This document shows, one piece after another, positions 1 to 5,932 of a stretch of DNA of 17,493 nt. The stretch covers positions 1-17,493 of the forward strand of contig JAHFKX010000007.1 of the NCBI GenBank assembly GCA_023245115.1, given 5' to 3'. The notes under the pieces were generated by a model, which was not told the origin of the DNA, did not search any database, and was given only the letters and a program-made list of their open reading frames with translations. Source of the DNA: Candidatus Woesearchaeota archaeon (GTDB lineage: Archaea > Nanobdellota > Nanobdellia > UBA10117). Within the stretch, counting starts at the first letter, position 1. Each line of letters starts with the position of its first letter. The position numbers were made by a program, and so were the translations under genes.

Positions 1-269
1 GTATCAACCAGCACCCGGCCTTTACCAGACACAATTTCTACGGTCATTTTGTTTAGGACACCGCGATTGGTGGCTTGGTTGACTGCAACAATATTGGAGC
101 TGGCAGATGCACTGGCAGGCAACACTTTCAGCTTCGCAATGTCTGCTGTCAGATTTTCTATCGTTTGGGATTGCTGCTTGCTGGCCTGCGCGCCAATGAA
201 AAAGTAGCCCAGGCTGAGGCCAAACAGAAACATTATTACGTAGCTGGCAAATCTTATTGCTCTCTTCAT
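1..269 (-). CDS. Partial secreted Lon-like (S16-type) protease, N-terminal part
   Basis: The gene runs off the left edge; only about 89 N-terminal residues are present. A short basic start (MKR) is followed by one hydrophobic segment (about residues 6-26, signal peptide or anchor). A heptad-like stretch, an Ala/Ser-rich linker and then TVEIVSGKGRVLVDT follow. From memory, this last stretch resembles the start of the beta-rich domain in the archaeal secreted serine protease family with a Lon/S16-type fold (COG1750), which has 'TVEI.PG.GRVLV.T' there. The catalytic Ser-Lys part lies outside the window, so activity cannot be judged. The ATG at 269 is 25 bases from the TTATTAA box at 291-298, which fits a leaderless start. 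The gene is divergent from the zinc-finger gene at 320 and shares that box with it. The family assignment is a recollection of motif similarity, not a search result. Confidence 0.55.
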   Translation of the reverse strand, partial: MKRAIRFASYVIMFLFGLSLGYFFIGAQASKQQSQTIENLTADIAKLKVLPASASASSNIVAVNQATNRGVLNKMTVEIVSGKGRVLVD

Positions 270-290
270 GCAGTTTCGTAGATAGAAAAA

Positions 291-298
291 CTTAATAA
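291..298. promoter_or_regulatory. Shared bidirectional TATA box
   Basis: The sequence CTTAATAA reads as a TATA-like box on both strands (TTATTAAG on the minus strand). Its centre, 294.5, is 25.5 bases from the ATG at 320 (plus) and 25.5 bases from the ATG at 269 (minus). Both genes would be leaderless. No second box is visible in the 50-base intergenic space, so the two promoters probably share one TBP site. Confidence 0.6.
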
Positions 299-319
299 CC
301 TTGCTCTTAGGCAATTTTT

Positions 320-973
320 ATGTCACATTCATGCGAACATTGCAGTAAAGAGTTTGATTCCTATAATTCGTTAAAGCAACACAAGGACGCTTCGCACTCG
401 CAGCCGGTCGCACAGCCAGCCGACCGAAAGGTAATAAAAATTCAGTGGTATGTTCCAGTGCTAATAATTATTTTAGTTGTGGCTCTCGCAGCTTGGCATT
501 TCTGGCCAGCAAGCCCAGCGATGGAAGGGCCCGTAAACGGTAATTCAACGTATTGGACAGAGCCTTTCCCATTCGGCCGCGATCCCACACTGCACTGGCA
601 TGCCTACCCGAAGTTTAATTTATGCGGTCAGGAAGAAACGTTGCTCGATATTATGCGCACGGCCGGCGTGAAGTTCCCATCGCTCGATTCAGAGTCCATG
701 GTTGGTCCGGAAGGCCTGCATACACATCTCGGTGAGCCGTGGATTCACATCGAAAGCCCGCCGCCAAACAGGGCAGCAATAACGCTCGGGCAGTTTTTCA
801 AAAACATTAATGTAAAATTCAGCAACAGCGGAATACTAACTTATGCGGGCACAAATGGTTGCAACAACAATCAAACAAACTCGATGAAAGTTACTGCGGA
901 TGGTAAATCGGTCGTCGATCCAGCAAATTTAGTACTGCAGGACGGCCAGAAAATTTTGATTAGTTATTCTTAG
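320..973 (+). CDS. Membrane-anchored C2H2 zinc-finger protein with His-rich extracytoplasmic domain
   Basis: The 217-residue protein starts with a classical C2H2 finger: C5, C8, H21 and H26 (C-x2-C-x12-H-x4-H). A Pro/Gln linker leads to one membrane segment (about 43-62). The C-terminal domain then lies outside the cell. It has several His motifs: HWHAYPKF at 92-99, LHTH at 133-136, and WIHIE at 141-145, followed by TLGQFF at 155-160. I recall similar H-x-H / HTH / IHIE / LGQFF domains as uncharacterised extracytoplasmic domains in bacteria and archaea, sometimes near thiol-redox or copper genes. The clustered His residues suggest metal binding (inference). Cys102 and Cys181 could form a disulfide. 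A cytosolic finger fused to an outer His domain is unusual. The start is fixed by the TATA box at 291-298. The stop overlaps the convergent protease gene by 4 bases. Confidence 0.8.
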   Translation: MSHSCEHCSKEFDSYNSLKQHKDASHSQPVAQPADRKVIKIQWYVPVLIIILVVALAAWHFWPASPAMEGPVNGNSTYWTEPFPFGRDPTLHWHAYPKFNLCGQEETLLDIMRTAGVKFPSLDSESMVGPEGLHTHLGEPWIHIESPPPNRAAITLGQFFKNINVKFSNSGILTYAGTNGCNNNQTNSMKVTADGKSVVDPANLVLQDGQKILISYS

Positions 974-1512
974 AAAAAACTTGCATAAAACTTAAATCCA
1001 TCCAGTCCGGGGATTGGCAGCATGTTGAATGCGAACAGCCAGAGGTTTATCTGCTTGCTCAGCGCCCAGATGTGCCAGTACTTAGTGAGGATATTTTTTT
1101 CCATGAAAAGCCACGAGAGCAAAAACAAAACAAGATTAGTTAGCGGGCCAGCCAGCGCGACAAGCCCGAACTGCAAACTGGACCCCGTGCCACTAATAGA
1201 AACATAGCCGGGTAAAAAGAAAATAAATCCCGAGCCGACGAGTTTCAAAACAGCGCCGATTGCCAGCCCCCACCACGAGGCAACGTAATGCGCGGAAAAT
1301 CCATAAAATAATGCGGTGAACTTATGCATTAATTCGTGCAAAATAACTGCTGGCGCAGCCACAATTACGCCGTTTTTAAAATCTTCCAAAAGGTCCGGTT
1401 CGATACTTTCAAACTCTGTTCTTGGCCTTTTCACATAACCAGAAAAAATAAAACCAACTGCGATAACAGTAATAATAATTTGCACGATTTCCCAGACAGT
1501 AAATAGAGGCAT
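970..1512 (-). CDS. Intramembrane or membrane-bound M50-type metalloprotease
   Basis: The 180-residue protein is very hydrophobic. It carries the zinc-protease motif HELMH at residues 59-63 (HExxH), a GPLTN segment at 122-126 and N-MLPIPGLDG at 163-172. The last matches the third conserved element of site-2 proteases, in which an Asp completes the zinc site. Together they identify the M50/S2P family, in its short archaeal form without a PDZ domain. The substrate is unknown; relatives cut membrane proteins, often regulators. The ATG at 1512 is preferred over an upstream TTG at 1527 because it lies about 25 bases from the TATA-like TTAAAA at 1534-1539. The gene is divergent from the unknown gene at 1564. 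Its stop overlaps the zinc-finger gene's stop. Confidence 0.88.
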   Translation of the reverse strand: MPLFTVWEIVQIIITVIAVGFIFSGYVKRPRTEFESIEPDLLEDFKNGVIVAAPAVILHELMHKFTALFYGFSAHYVASWWGLAIGAVLKLVGSGFIFFLPGYVSISGTGSSLQFGLVALAGPLTNLVLFLLSWLFMEKNILTKYWHIWALSKQINLWLFAFNMLPIPGLDGFKFYASFF

Positions 1513-1532
1513 GCAATTGAGCAGCAATTAAG

Positions 1533-1540
1533 GTTAAAAG
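1533..1540. promoter_or_regulatory. Shared bidirectional TATA-like box
   Basis: GTTAAAAG (CTTTTAAC on the minus strand) lies between the divergent starts at 1512 and 1564. The distances are about 25 and 27 bases, the usual archaeal TATA-to-start spacing for leaderless genes. It is the only good box in this 51-base gap. Confidence 0.5.
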
Positions 1541-1563
1541 TTTTGCTGTTTTGTATTTTGGTA

Positions 1564-1968
1564 ATGGGACGCAGCAATATCCAAAGGATAACGCGGAATA
1601 GCGCAGTGGAGGTTGTTTGCATAGCCATCGCGCTCCAACAGCACAATAGGGCAATGCCCGCGACAACATACGTAGCTGAAATTTCAGACCGCAGGCTTAT
1701 GCCAAGAATAATAGATAGCATGATAGTGAGCCGCGTTTTGTCGCAAAGTCGGCTTTTTTACGCAGCACCAGATGTCAACAAGCTGAAATTTTATGCGCTA
1801 AAAGAGGACGTTTATATGCGCTTGCAGGGCTTGGAAAGCAAACTGGCCGGTTTTCAGAATGTAAAATCACCAATAGGCACGGTTGATGCCCGTGCGTTTC
1901 TCGCGCCGATCCTGCGCAGAAAGTATAGGCTTATTTATGAAAAACAGCGCGAAAACTCCGCACCTTAG
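1564..1968 (+). CDS. Unknown protein, 134 residues
   Basis: I do not recognise this protein. It is soluble in composition, basic at both ends, and probably mostly helical, with no cysteine cluster and no signal peptide. The segment ISDRRLMPRIIDSM may be a helix and the C-terminus (RRKYRLIYEKQREN) is strongly charged. The open frame extends upstream to a TTG at 1543, but the ATG at 1564 fits the TATA-like box at 1533-1540. A later ATG at 1654 is also possible. Its TAG stop (1966-1968) lies in the loop of the first hairpin of the palindrome array that follows. It could be a degraded or accessory gene of a mobile element because of that array, but nothing in the protein itself supports this. Confidence 0.55.
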   Translation: MGRSNIQRITRNSAVEVVCIAIALQQHNRAMPATTYVAEISDRRLMPRIIDSMIVSRVLSQSRLFYAAPDVNKLKFYALKEDVYMRLQGLESKLAGFQNVKSPIGTVDARAFLAPILRRKYRLIYEKQRENSAP

Positions 1969-2128
1969 TGCGTGAGATGTGACAAAATGTCTGCATTTTG
2001 CCACCTCGCCAAAACTTTGTTTTGGCGTTGAGCGCAGTTTTCCATTCCAAAAACTCGCCGCTCGTGCCCTATCCACGGACTTTAGTCCGTGGTTTTTGCG
2101 GGCACTCGCCTTTAAGGCGAGTTTTTGT
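1956..2128. repeat. Array of five strong hairpins, possible structured RNA or IS200/IS605-type end
   Basis: Five perfect or near-perfect palindromes lie within about 170 bases. They are CGCAC/GTGCG at 1959-1972, CAAAATG/CATTTTG at 1983-2000, CGCCAAAAC/GTTTTGGCG at 2007-2027, CCACGGAC/GTCCGTGG at 2073-2092 (enclosed by GTGCCC 2064-2069 and GGGCAC 2100-2105), and ACTCGCCTT/AAGGCGAGT at 2104-2122 followed by TTTTTG. Three of them share CTTAG, CTTTAG or CTTTAAG loops. AAACTCGCC at 2051-2059 can also pair with GGCGAGTTT at 2116-2124, so two folds compete. Hairpins of the form GGACTTTAGTCC are familiar from the ends of IS200/IS605-family elements, but no transposase gene is nearby. The last hairpin plus T-run looks like a terminator for the plus-strand gene. 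Confidence 0.6.
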
Positions 2129-2348
2129 TATGATTAGGCAATAAATTTGATGCCAACGAAAGTCTTAAATATGCGCGCAGCATAGCGATTCCATGGATTA
2201 TAGCCAAGGCGCAGGCCAGTCGGATTATAAGCAGCAGGCAAGCCAGCGCAAGTGCCAGTGGCGGTTTGGCTGTGCCTGTGATGGCTCCTGCGGCGCAAGA
2301 TGCCAGCAGAATAAATAACCTGAATCGAACAAAAATATAAAAATTCAA
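2112..2348 (-). CDS. Doubtful small hydrophobic protein
   Basis: This minus-strand frame begins at a TTG just after a stop codon and encodes 78 residues with two hydrophobic stretches (about 9-27 and 31-56). It lies 26 bases downstream of the 52-residue gene, so it could be co-transcribed with it. Against it: there is no ATG start, no ribosome binding site, low sequence complexity (Ala/Leu-rich), and a stop codon inside the hairpin at 2104-2122. No family was recognised. If it is not real, the stretch 1969-2374 holds no gene, only the hairpin array and unexplained sequence. Confidence 0.3.
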   Translation of the reverse strand: MNFYIFVRFRLFILLASCAAGAITGTAKPPLALALACLLLIIRLACALAIIHGIAMLRAYLRLSLASNLLPNHNKNSP

Positions 2349-2374
2349 AAATTAAGAAATGAGCTCTGAAAAAT

Positions 2375-2533
2375 TTACTTTTTCATTAATCCGCCGTGCG
2401 AGCCTTTGACGTGTTTCCATAACTTCTTTGTCATTTCACTTGGCGCAATTGCTCCACTTCCAAAAATATCTGCACCTGTGCAATCACACTTTGCGAAGGA
2501 AACTGTCATTCCTCCAAATGGTTTTCTTGCCAT
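2375..2533 (-). CDS. Small basic protein with CDC motif, 52 residues
   Basis: This short gene has the best ribosome binding site in the window: GGAGGT at 2539-2544, five bases before the ATG at 2533. The protein begins MARKPFGGMTVSF and is rich in Lys and Gly. It has a Cys-Asp-Cys motif (C16, C18) and ends GSHGGLMKK. There is no membrane segment. A TTTTATA box (minus strand) at 2577-2583 would give a leader of about 20 bases that includes the ribosome binding site, unlike the leaderless genes around it. I do not recognise the family. The CDC motif and the His/Met residues could bind a metal, which is speculative. Coding is supported by the ribosome binding site, the box and the clean frame. 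Confidence 0.72.
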   Translation of the reverse strand: MARKPFGGMTVSFAKCDCTGADIFGSGAIAPSEMTKKLWKHVKGSHGGLMKK

Positions 2534-2576
2534 AGCCTACCTCCTTTAATTTTATACTAATCATTGGTTTTACGAG

Positions 2577-2583
2577 TATAAAA
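2577..2583 (-). promoter_or_regulatory. TATA box of the 52-residue protein gene
   Basis: TTTTATA on the minus strand would place transcription start near 2554, leaving a leader of about 20 bases before the ATG at 2533. That leader contains GGAGGT at 2539-2544. The same bases read TATAAAA on the plus strand, so weaker use in the other direction is possible. Confidence 0.45.
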
Positions 2584-2616
2584 GGCTTTCTTATGCCGTA
2601 TTTTTAGATGGAAAAA

Positions 2617-2626
2617 GCATAAAAGA
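2617..2626 (+). promoter_or_regulatory. TATA box of the gene at 2647
   Basis: GCATAAAAGA is centred about 26 bases upstream of the ATG at 2647. This fits a leaderless transcript and supports that start. No ribosome binding site is visible. Confidence 0.45.
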
Positions 2627-2646
2627 TTTTCCCATTGAGATAATCT

Positions 2647-3279
2647 ATGGAAAAAATAGCAGTAAACACGATTGATGATTTAGACGGCATCCTCAGAAAT
2701 AATACCTGTTGGGCAAATGGCAAAAATTATAAGATTGACGACTTGCATTCCACGGGAGCAAACTCGCGCTGGCTATACGAAAATATTTGGGGGATTTATC
2801 TGACAGATGCTAGTCATGCATGGATGGCGCTGTGGATGGCCGTAACAGATAGAATTAAAATCAAAAAACGCGATATAACATATGTGCGGCCAAGGTCAGA
2901 TTCAATTGGCAGGATTGCGGTCTTTGCGGAAGGCAGGGAAGGGCTTTTCGTAGACGAGGCATATTTGTATTTTTTCAGGCCAAGACAATGCCGCGAGATA
3001 GACCTGCGGAAAATTCAAGATAATAAATTACAAAAACTGCTTGAACTTGGGTTCGTAGAAAAAGAAATAAGAAAAAATGGTAGGCTGCAGAAAAATTATT
3101 TTCCGCCCGATAGCAAGCCTTGCATAGTAAGGGTTGACAGCTGGCAAATCGCCTTAGTAAATTGCCAAAAAATCCGACCAGATATAGAGTTAGTTGTTAA
3201 AAACAATTTAATATTGGAGCTTAGCAGCAGGGTAAGTTTTTCAGAAGGGCCAAGCACTGAAAATTACATAATTGACTGA
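2647..3279 (+). CDS. Unknown soluble protein, 210 residues
   Basis: No family was recognised. The protein has no signal peptide or membrane segment. The first half contains aromatic-rich stretches (YENIWGIYLTDASHAWMALW) that suggest a compact globular fold. Residues 75-115 look like beta strands. A charged helix (about 117-141) could be part of a winged-helix-like element (KLLELGFVEKEIRKNGRLQK), followed by a C-terminal beta-rich part. Cys residues are scattered rather than clustered. The start is supported by the TATA box at 2617-2626. The gene stands alone; the next gene starts 130 bases downstream with its own promoter. That gap holds a small hairpin, TGCCG-GAA-CGGCA at 3353-3365, flanked by TTGC and GCAA. 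Confidence 0.65.
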   Translation: MEKIAVNTIDDLDGILRNNTCWANGKNYKIDDLHSTGANSRWLYENIWGIYLTDASHAWMALWMAVTDRIKIKKRDITYVRPRSDSIGRIAVFAEGREGLFVDEAYLYFFRPRQCREIDLRKIQDNKLQKLLELGFVEKEIRKNGRLQKNYFPPDSKPCIVRVDSWQIALVNCQKIRPDIELVVKNNLILELSSRVSFSEGPSTENYIID

Positions 3280-3372
3280 TTGAAGTCCAAATTTTTATTA
3301 GAACTGATTCTAAACTAATCATAGCACTAAAAACCATTGCAAGCGCAGCTACTGCCGGAACGGCACGCAAGG

Positions 3373-3382
3373 CTTTTATATT
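3373..3382 (+). promoter_or_regulatory. TATA box of the gene at 3409
   Basis: CTTTTATATT lies about 31 bases upstream of the ATG at 3409. This argues for that ATG as the start rather than the earlier in-frame codon at 3337, which lies upstream of the box. Confidence 0.5.
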
Positions 3383-3408
3383 TGCGCCCCACTGCTCAAT
3401 TCAGTCAC

Positions 3409-3783
3409 ATGGTAGAGCGCAAAGCAAGGGCTTTAAACAATAAAATTTTAATAGTATTAGTTGTACTAATATTAATTTTTATCGGACTATATTTTATTTT
3501 ATCGCATTCCACAAAAAGTGTGGAAGGACAGGAACAAAATATATGGATAAAAAATGGCGAAAAATTTTATGGAGCTTCAATAAAATCAATCAACAAAAAT
3601 TTTGTTGTTGTTGAGGTAGCTTATGAGCCCGGTCCGCCTTGCCCAGCCCTATCTCCTAGCAATTACACTGTTGGATTTGGTGATACAATTCCGATAGAAG
3701 ATGGGGTTTCAGCGACACTGGTTAGAATTAATGGTGATTCCGTAGAATTTATTGTTAAAACCAGCCCAACGATATGTGTTTGA
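3409..3783 (+). CDS. Unknown membrane-anchored extracytoplasmic protein, 124 residues
   Basis: A basic N-terminus (MVERKARALNNK) precedes one membrane segment (about 13-31). The rest should lie outside the cell by the positive-inside rule. It is predicted beta-rich, with repeated V/I strands, and has two cysteines, C78 in GPPCPALS and C123 in the last three residues, which may form a disulfide. No family was recognised. The open frame reaches back to 3337, but the TATA box at 3373-3382 lies inside that extension, so the ATG at 3409 is used. The gene converges on the copper ATPase gene, with 11 bases between the stops. Confidence 0.68.
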   Translation: MVERKARALNNKILIVLVVLILIFIGLYFILSHSTKSVEGQEQNIWIKNGEKFYGASIKSINKNFVVVEVAYEPGPPCPALSPSNYTVGFGDTIPIEDGVSATLVRINGDSVEFIVKTSPTICV

Positions 3784-3794
3784 CTAAGACAAAT

Positions 3795-5861
3795 CTAAAG
3801 CCTAAACTTCTTCATCAGCAACGAGTTGCTAACAACTGTAACGGACGAAAAAGCCATTGCAAATGCCGCAATAGTTGGTGATAATAAAAATCCGAAGAAC
3901 GGATACAAAACACCCGCGGCAATGGGAATCGCGGCTATGTTGTATGCAAATGCCCAAAATAAATTTTGTTTTATTTTACGCATGGCGTATCTGCCAAGCA
4001 TGAGCGCTTTAACAACATCAATTGGGTCATTTTTAATTAAAACAATACCGCCGGTTTCTTTAGCAACGTCCGTACCTGAACCCAAGGCGATGCCAACATC
4101 CGCCTTTGCAAGCATTGGTGCATCATTAATACCGTCTCCAACTGCAACTATGACATTGCCACGTTTTTGCAAATCAGTCACTTTTTTTTCCTTGTCTCGT
4201 GGAAGGACTTGATAAAAAACATTTTGCTCCGGAATGCTGGCCATGCTGGCAATGTGTTTTGCAGCCATTTCATTATCGCCCGTTATCATGTAAACGCCAA
4301 ATCCGTTTTTCTTCAAAGTCTCAACAGCTTTTTTTGCATTCGGCTTTAATGTGTCCGCAATAGAAATTGCGCCAATAAATTTTTTATTGTATGCTACGAG
4401 TACAGCGGTCTGGCCTTTCAGCTCAAGGTTATGTATGCCTATGCCATAATCGCCGAGCAGCACGCTTTCATCATTCATCAAGGCATGGTTTCCGACGAGT
4501 ATTGTACCGTTCAGATATTTTGCTTTTATGCCTTTTCCGGGAATGGTTTCGTAGTTTGTAGCATCCTTGTGACTTTCTATTCTAATGCCGGCATATTCTA
4601 TAATCGCCTTTGCCAGCGGGTGTTCGGAGCCTTTTTCAGCAATAGCTGCATATTTTAGGAAGAGTGGTTTCTCAATTTGCAAGAAATGCAGGCCAGTAAC
4701 TCGCGGTTTTCCCTCGGTCAGTGTGCCAGTCTTGTCAAAAACAATGGTATCTGCCTTTGACGCGCGTTCGAGCGCCTCGCCAGTCCGTATTAATATGCCG
4801 TTTTCTGCACCCTTGCTTGTTCCAAGTAACAACGCAGTTGGTGTTGCCAGCCCGAGAGCGCACGGGCATGCAATTATCAAAACCGCAATTGCAGTCGTAA
4901 GAGCAAAAATAAATGTCTGGCCGGACCAAACCCACAGTACACCGGAAGTAATTGCAATTATTATTACAATCGGAACAAAATAGCCCGAAACTGTATCTGC
5001 AAGTTTTTGTATCGGTACTTTTGAAATTTGTGCCTTGCTGACTAACTGAATAATTTGTGAAATGACTGTGTCCTCGCCGATTTTTGTTGTTTTTATTTTC
5101 AGCAGACCGGATTCGTTTATCGTGCTTCCGATTACATGGTCGCCGATAGATTTAGAGACGGGCAGCGATTCTCCAGTTACAAGAGATTCGTCAACTGAAC
5201 TGTGGCCTTGTATGACCATTCCGTCAGTTGGAATTTTTTCGCCCGGTTTTACAATGCAAACATCGTTAAGTTTAATTTCTGATAGAGGGATCTCAACTTC
5301 GCTATCGCCCCGAACTACTATTGCAGTTTTTGGTTTTAGGTCGAGCAATTTTTTTAAAGCCAGAGAGGCGCGGCCCTTTGCAAGCTCCTCAAAAAATTTC
5401 CCAAGGAGAATTAATGTTATAATTGCCGACGATGTGTCAAAATACAATCCGCCCGTTATTATTTGTGGCAGGAAAACGGCGGCAACGCTGTAGCCCCACG
5501 CGGCGGTTGTTCCGACTGCGACAAGAGTATCCATGCTTGCAGTCCTCGCTTTTGCAGCCTCCCAGGCTCCGCTGTAGTAGCGCATGCCGCCATAAAACTG
5601 TACAACCGTAGCCAGCACAAACAGAATATAATTTTTATAAATAATTTCTAGTCCCGGGAAAAAGCTCAGTAGCAATATTATGGCGGTTAAAATTCCAGAC
5701 ACTTCTAGTGATAGTTTTAGATTTTCTGATTCCTTTTTCGGTGCTTCAAACGCAGACAGGCAGTTGCTTGAGCAGAAATAATACGTGATGCCGGCCAGAT
5801 CTTTTTTAATGGCAGCGCTTTTTTCATCTACATTCATGCCACAAATTGGATCGACTGCCAT
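3795..5861 (-). CDS. copA: Cu+-transporting P1B-type ATPase with N-terminal YHS domain
   Basis: This is a 688-residue heavy-metal pump that uses ATP to move Cu+ across the membrane, usually outward. The N-terminus has a YHS/TRASH-like metal site, DPICGM (C7) and YYFCSSNC (C30, C34), in place of the usual HMA domain. It also shows TGES (229-232), the intramembrane CPC (332-334), the phosphorylated Asp376 in DKTGTLTEG, HP (414-415), MITGDN and VGDGINDAP (574-582). TM7 has YN (640-641) and TM8 has MAFSS (669-673). CPC with YN and M-x2-SS is the Cu+ (P1B-1) signature. The ATG at 5861 is chosen over a TTG at 5876 because a TTTAATAA box lies at 5886-5893. It has its own promoter although it follows the seven-gene operon on the same strand. 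Export is the family norm; direction is inferred. Confidence 0.96.
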   Translation of the reverse strand: MAVDPICGMNVDEKSAAIKKDLAGITYYFCSSNCLSAFEAPKKESENLKLSLEVSGILTAIILLLSFFPGLEIIYKNYILFVLATVVQFYGGMRYYSGAWEAAKARTASMDTLVAVGTTAAWGYSVAAVFLPQIITGGLYFDTSSAIITLILLGKFFEELAKGRASLALKKLLDLKPKTAIVVRGDSEVEIPLSEIKLNDVCIVKPGEKIPTDGMVIQGHSSVDESLVTGESLPVSKSIGDHVIGSTINESGLLKIKTTKIGEDTVISQIIQLVSKAQISKVPIQKLADTVSGYFVPIVIIIAITSGVLWVWSGQTFIFALTTAIAVLIIACPCALGLATPTALLLGTSKGAENGILIRTGEALERASKADTIVFDKTGTLTEGKPRVTGLHFLQIEKPLFLKYAAIAEKGSEHPLAKAIIEYAGIRIESHKDATNYETIPGKGIKAKYLNGTILVGNHALMNDESVLLGDYGIGIHNLELKGQTAVLVAYNKKFIGAISIADTLKPNAKKAVETLKKNGFGVYMITGDNEMAAKHIASMASIPEQNVFYQVLPRDKEKKVTDLQKRGNVIVAVGDGINDAPMLAKADVGIALGSGTDVAKETGGIVLIKNDPIDVVKALMLGRYAMRKIKQNLFWAFAYNIAAIPIAAGVLYPFFGFLLSPTIAAFAMAFSSVTVVSNSLLMKKFRL

Positions 5862-5885
5862 CAGAAAATTATGCAAAGCAGTGCT

Positions 5886-5893
5886 TATTAAAT
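5886..5893 (-). promoter_or_regulatory. TATA box of the copper ATPase gene
   Basis: TTTAATAA on the minus strand is centred about 28 bases upstream of the ATG at 5861. The spacing rules out the TTG at 5876 as a start and shows that the ATPase can be transcribed independently of the permease gene 71 bases upstream. Confidence 0.5.
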
Positions 5894-5932
5894 TTGTTGT
5901 ATTGTGAAGTACATTAATAGAGTCATACGAGC

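Noticed and set aside
1409..1721. Minus-strand frames overlapping the M50 protease start and the 1564 gene
   Set aside because: They sit in the wrong frame against the protease motifs and have no promoter spacing; the plus-strand gene and the ATG at 1512 explain the region better.
1564..1968. TnpB or other transposase next to the hairpins
   Set aside because: The protein has no DED/RuvC or zinc-finger motif, and its length is far too short.
1867..2076. Minus-strand frame of 69 residues across the hairpin array
   Set aside because: It is a by-product of the palindromes, antisense to the 1564 gene, with no start signal or recognisable sequence.
1956..2128. CRISPR array
   Set aside because: The palindromes differ from one another and are not separated by equal spacers.
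2310..2330. GTTCGATTC on the minus strand, resembling a tRNA T-arm
   Set aside because: No matching acceptor, D or anticodon stems are near; the frame is hydrophobic coding or unexplained sequence.
3353..3365. TGCCG-GAA-CGGCA hairpin as a riboswitch or terminator
   Set aside because: A 5-bp stem with no T-run after it and no further structure; too little to call.
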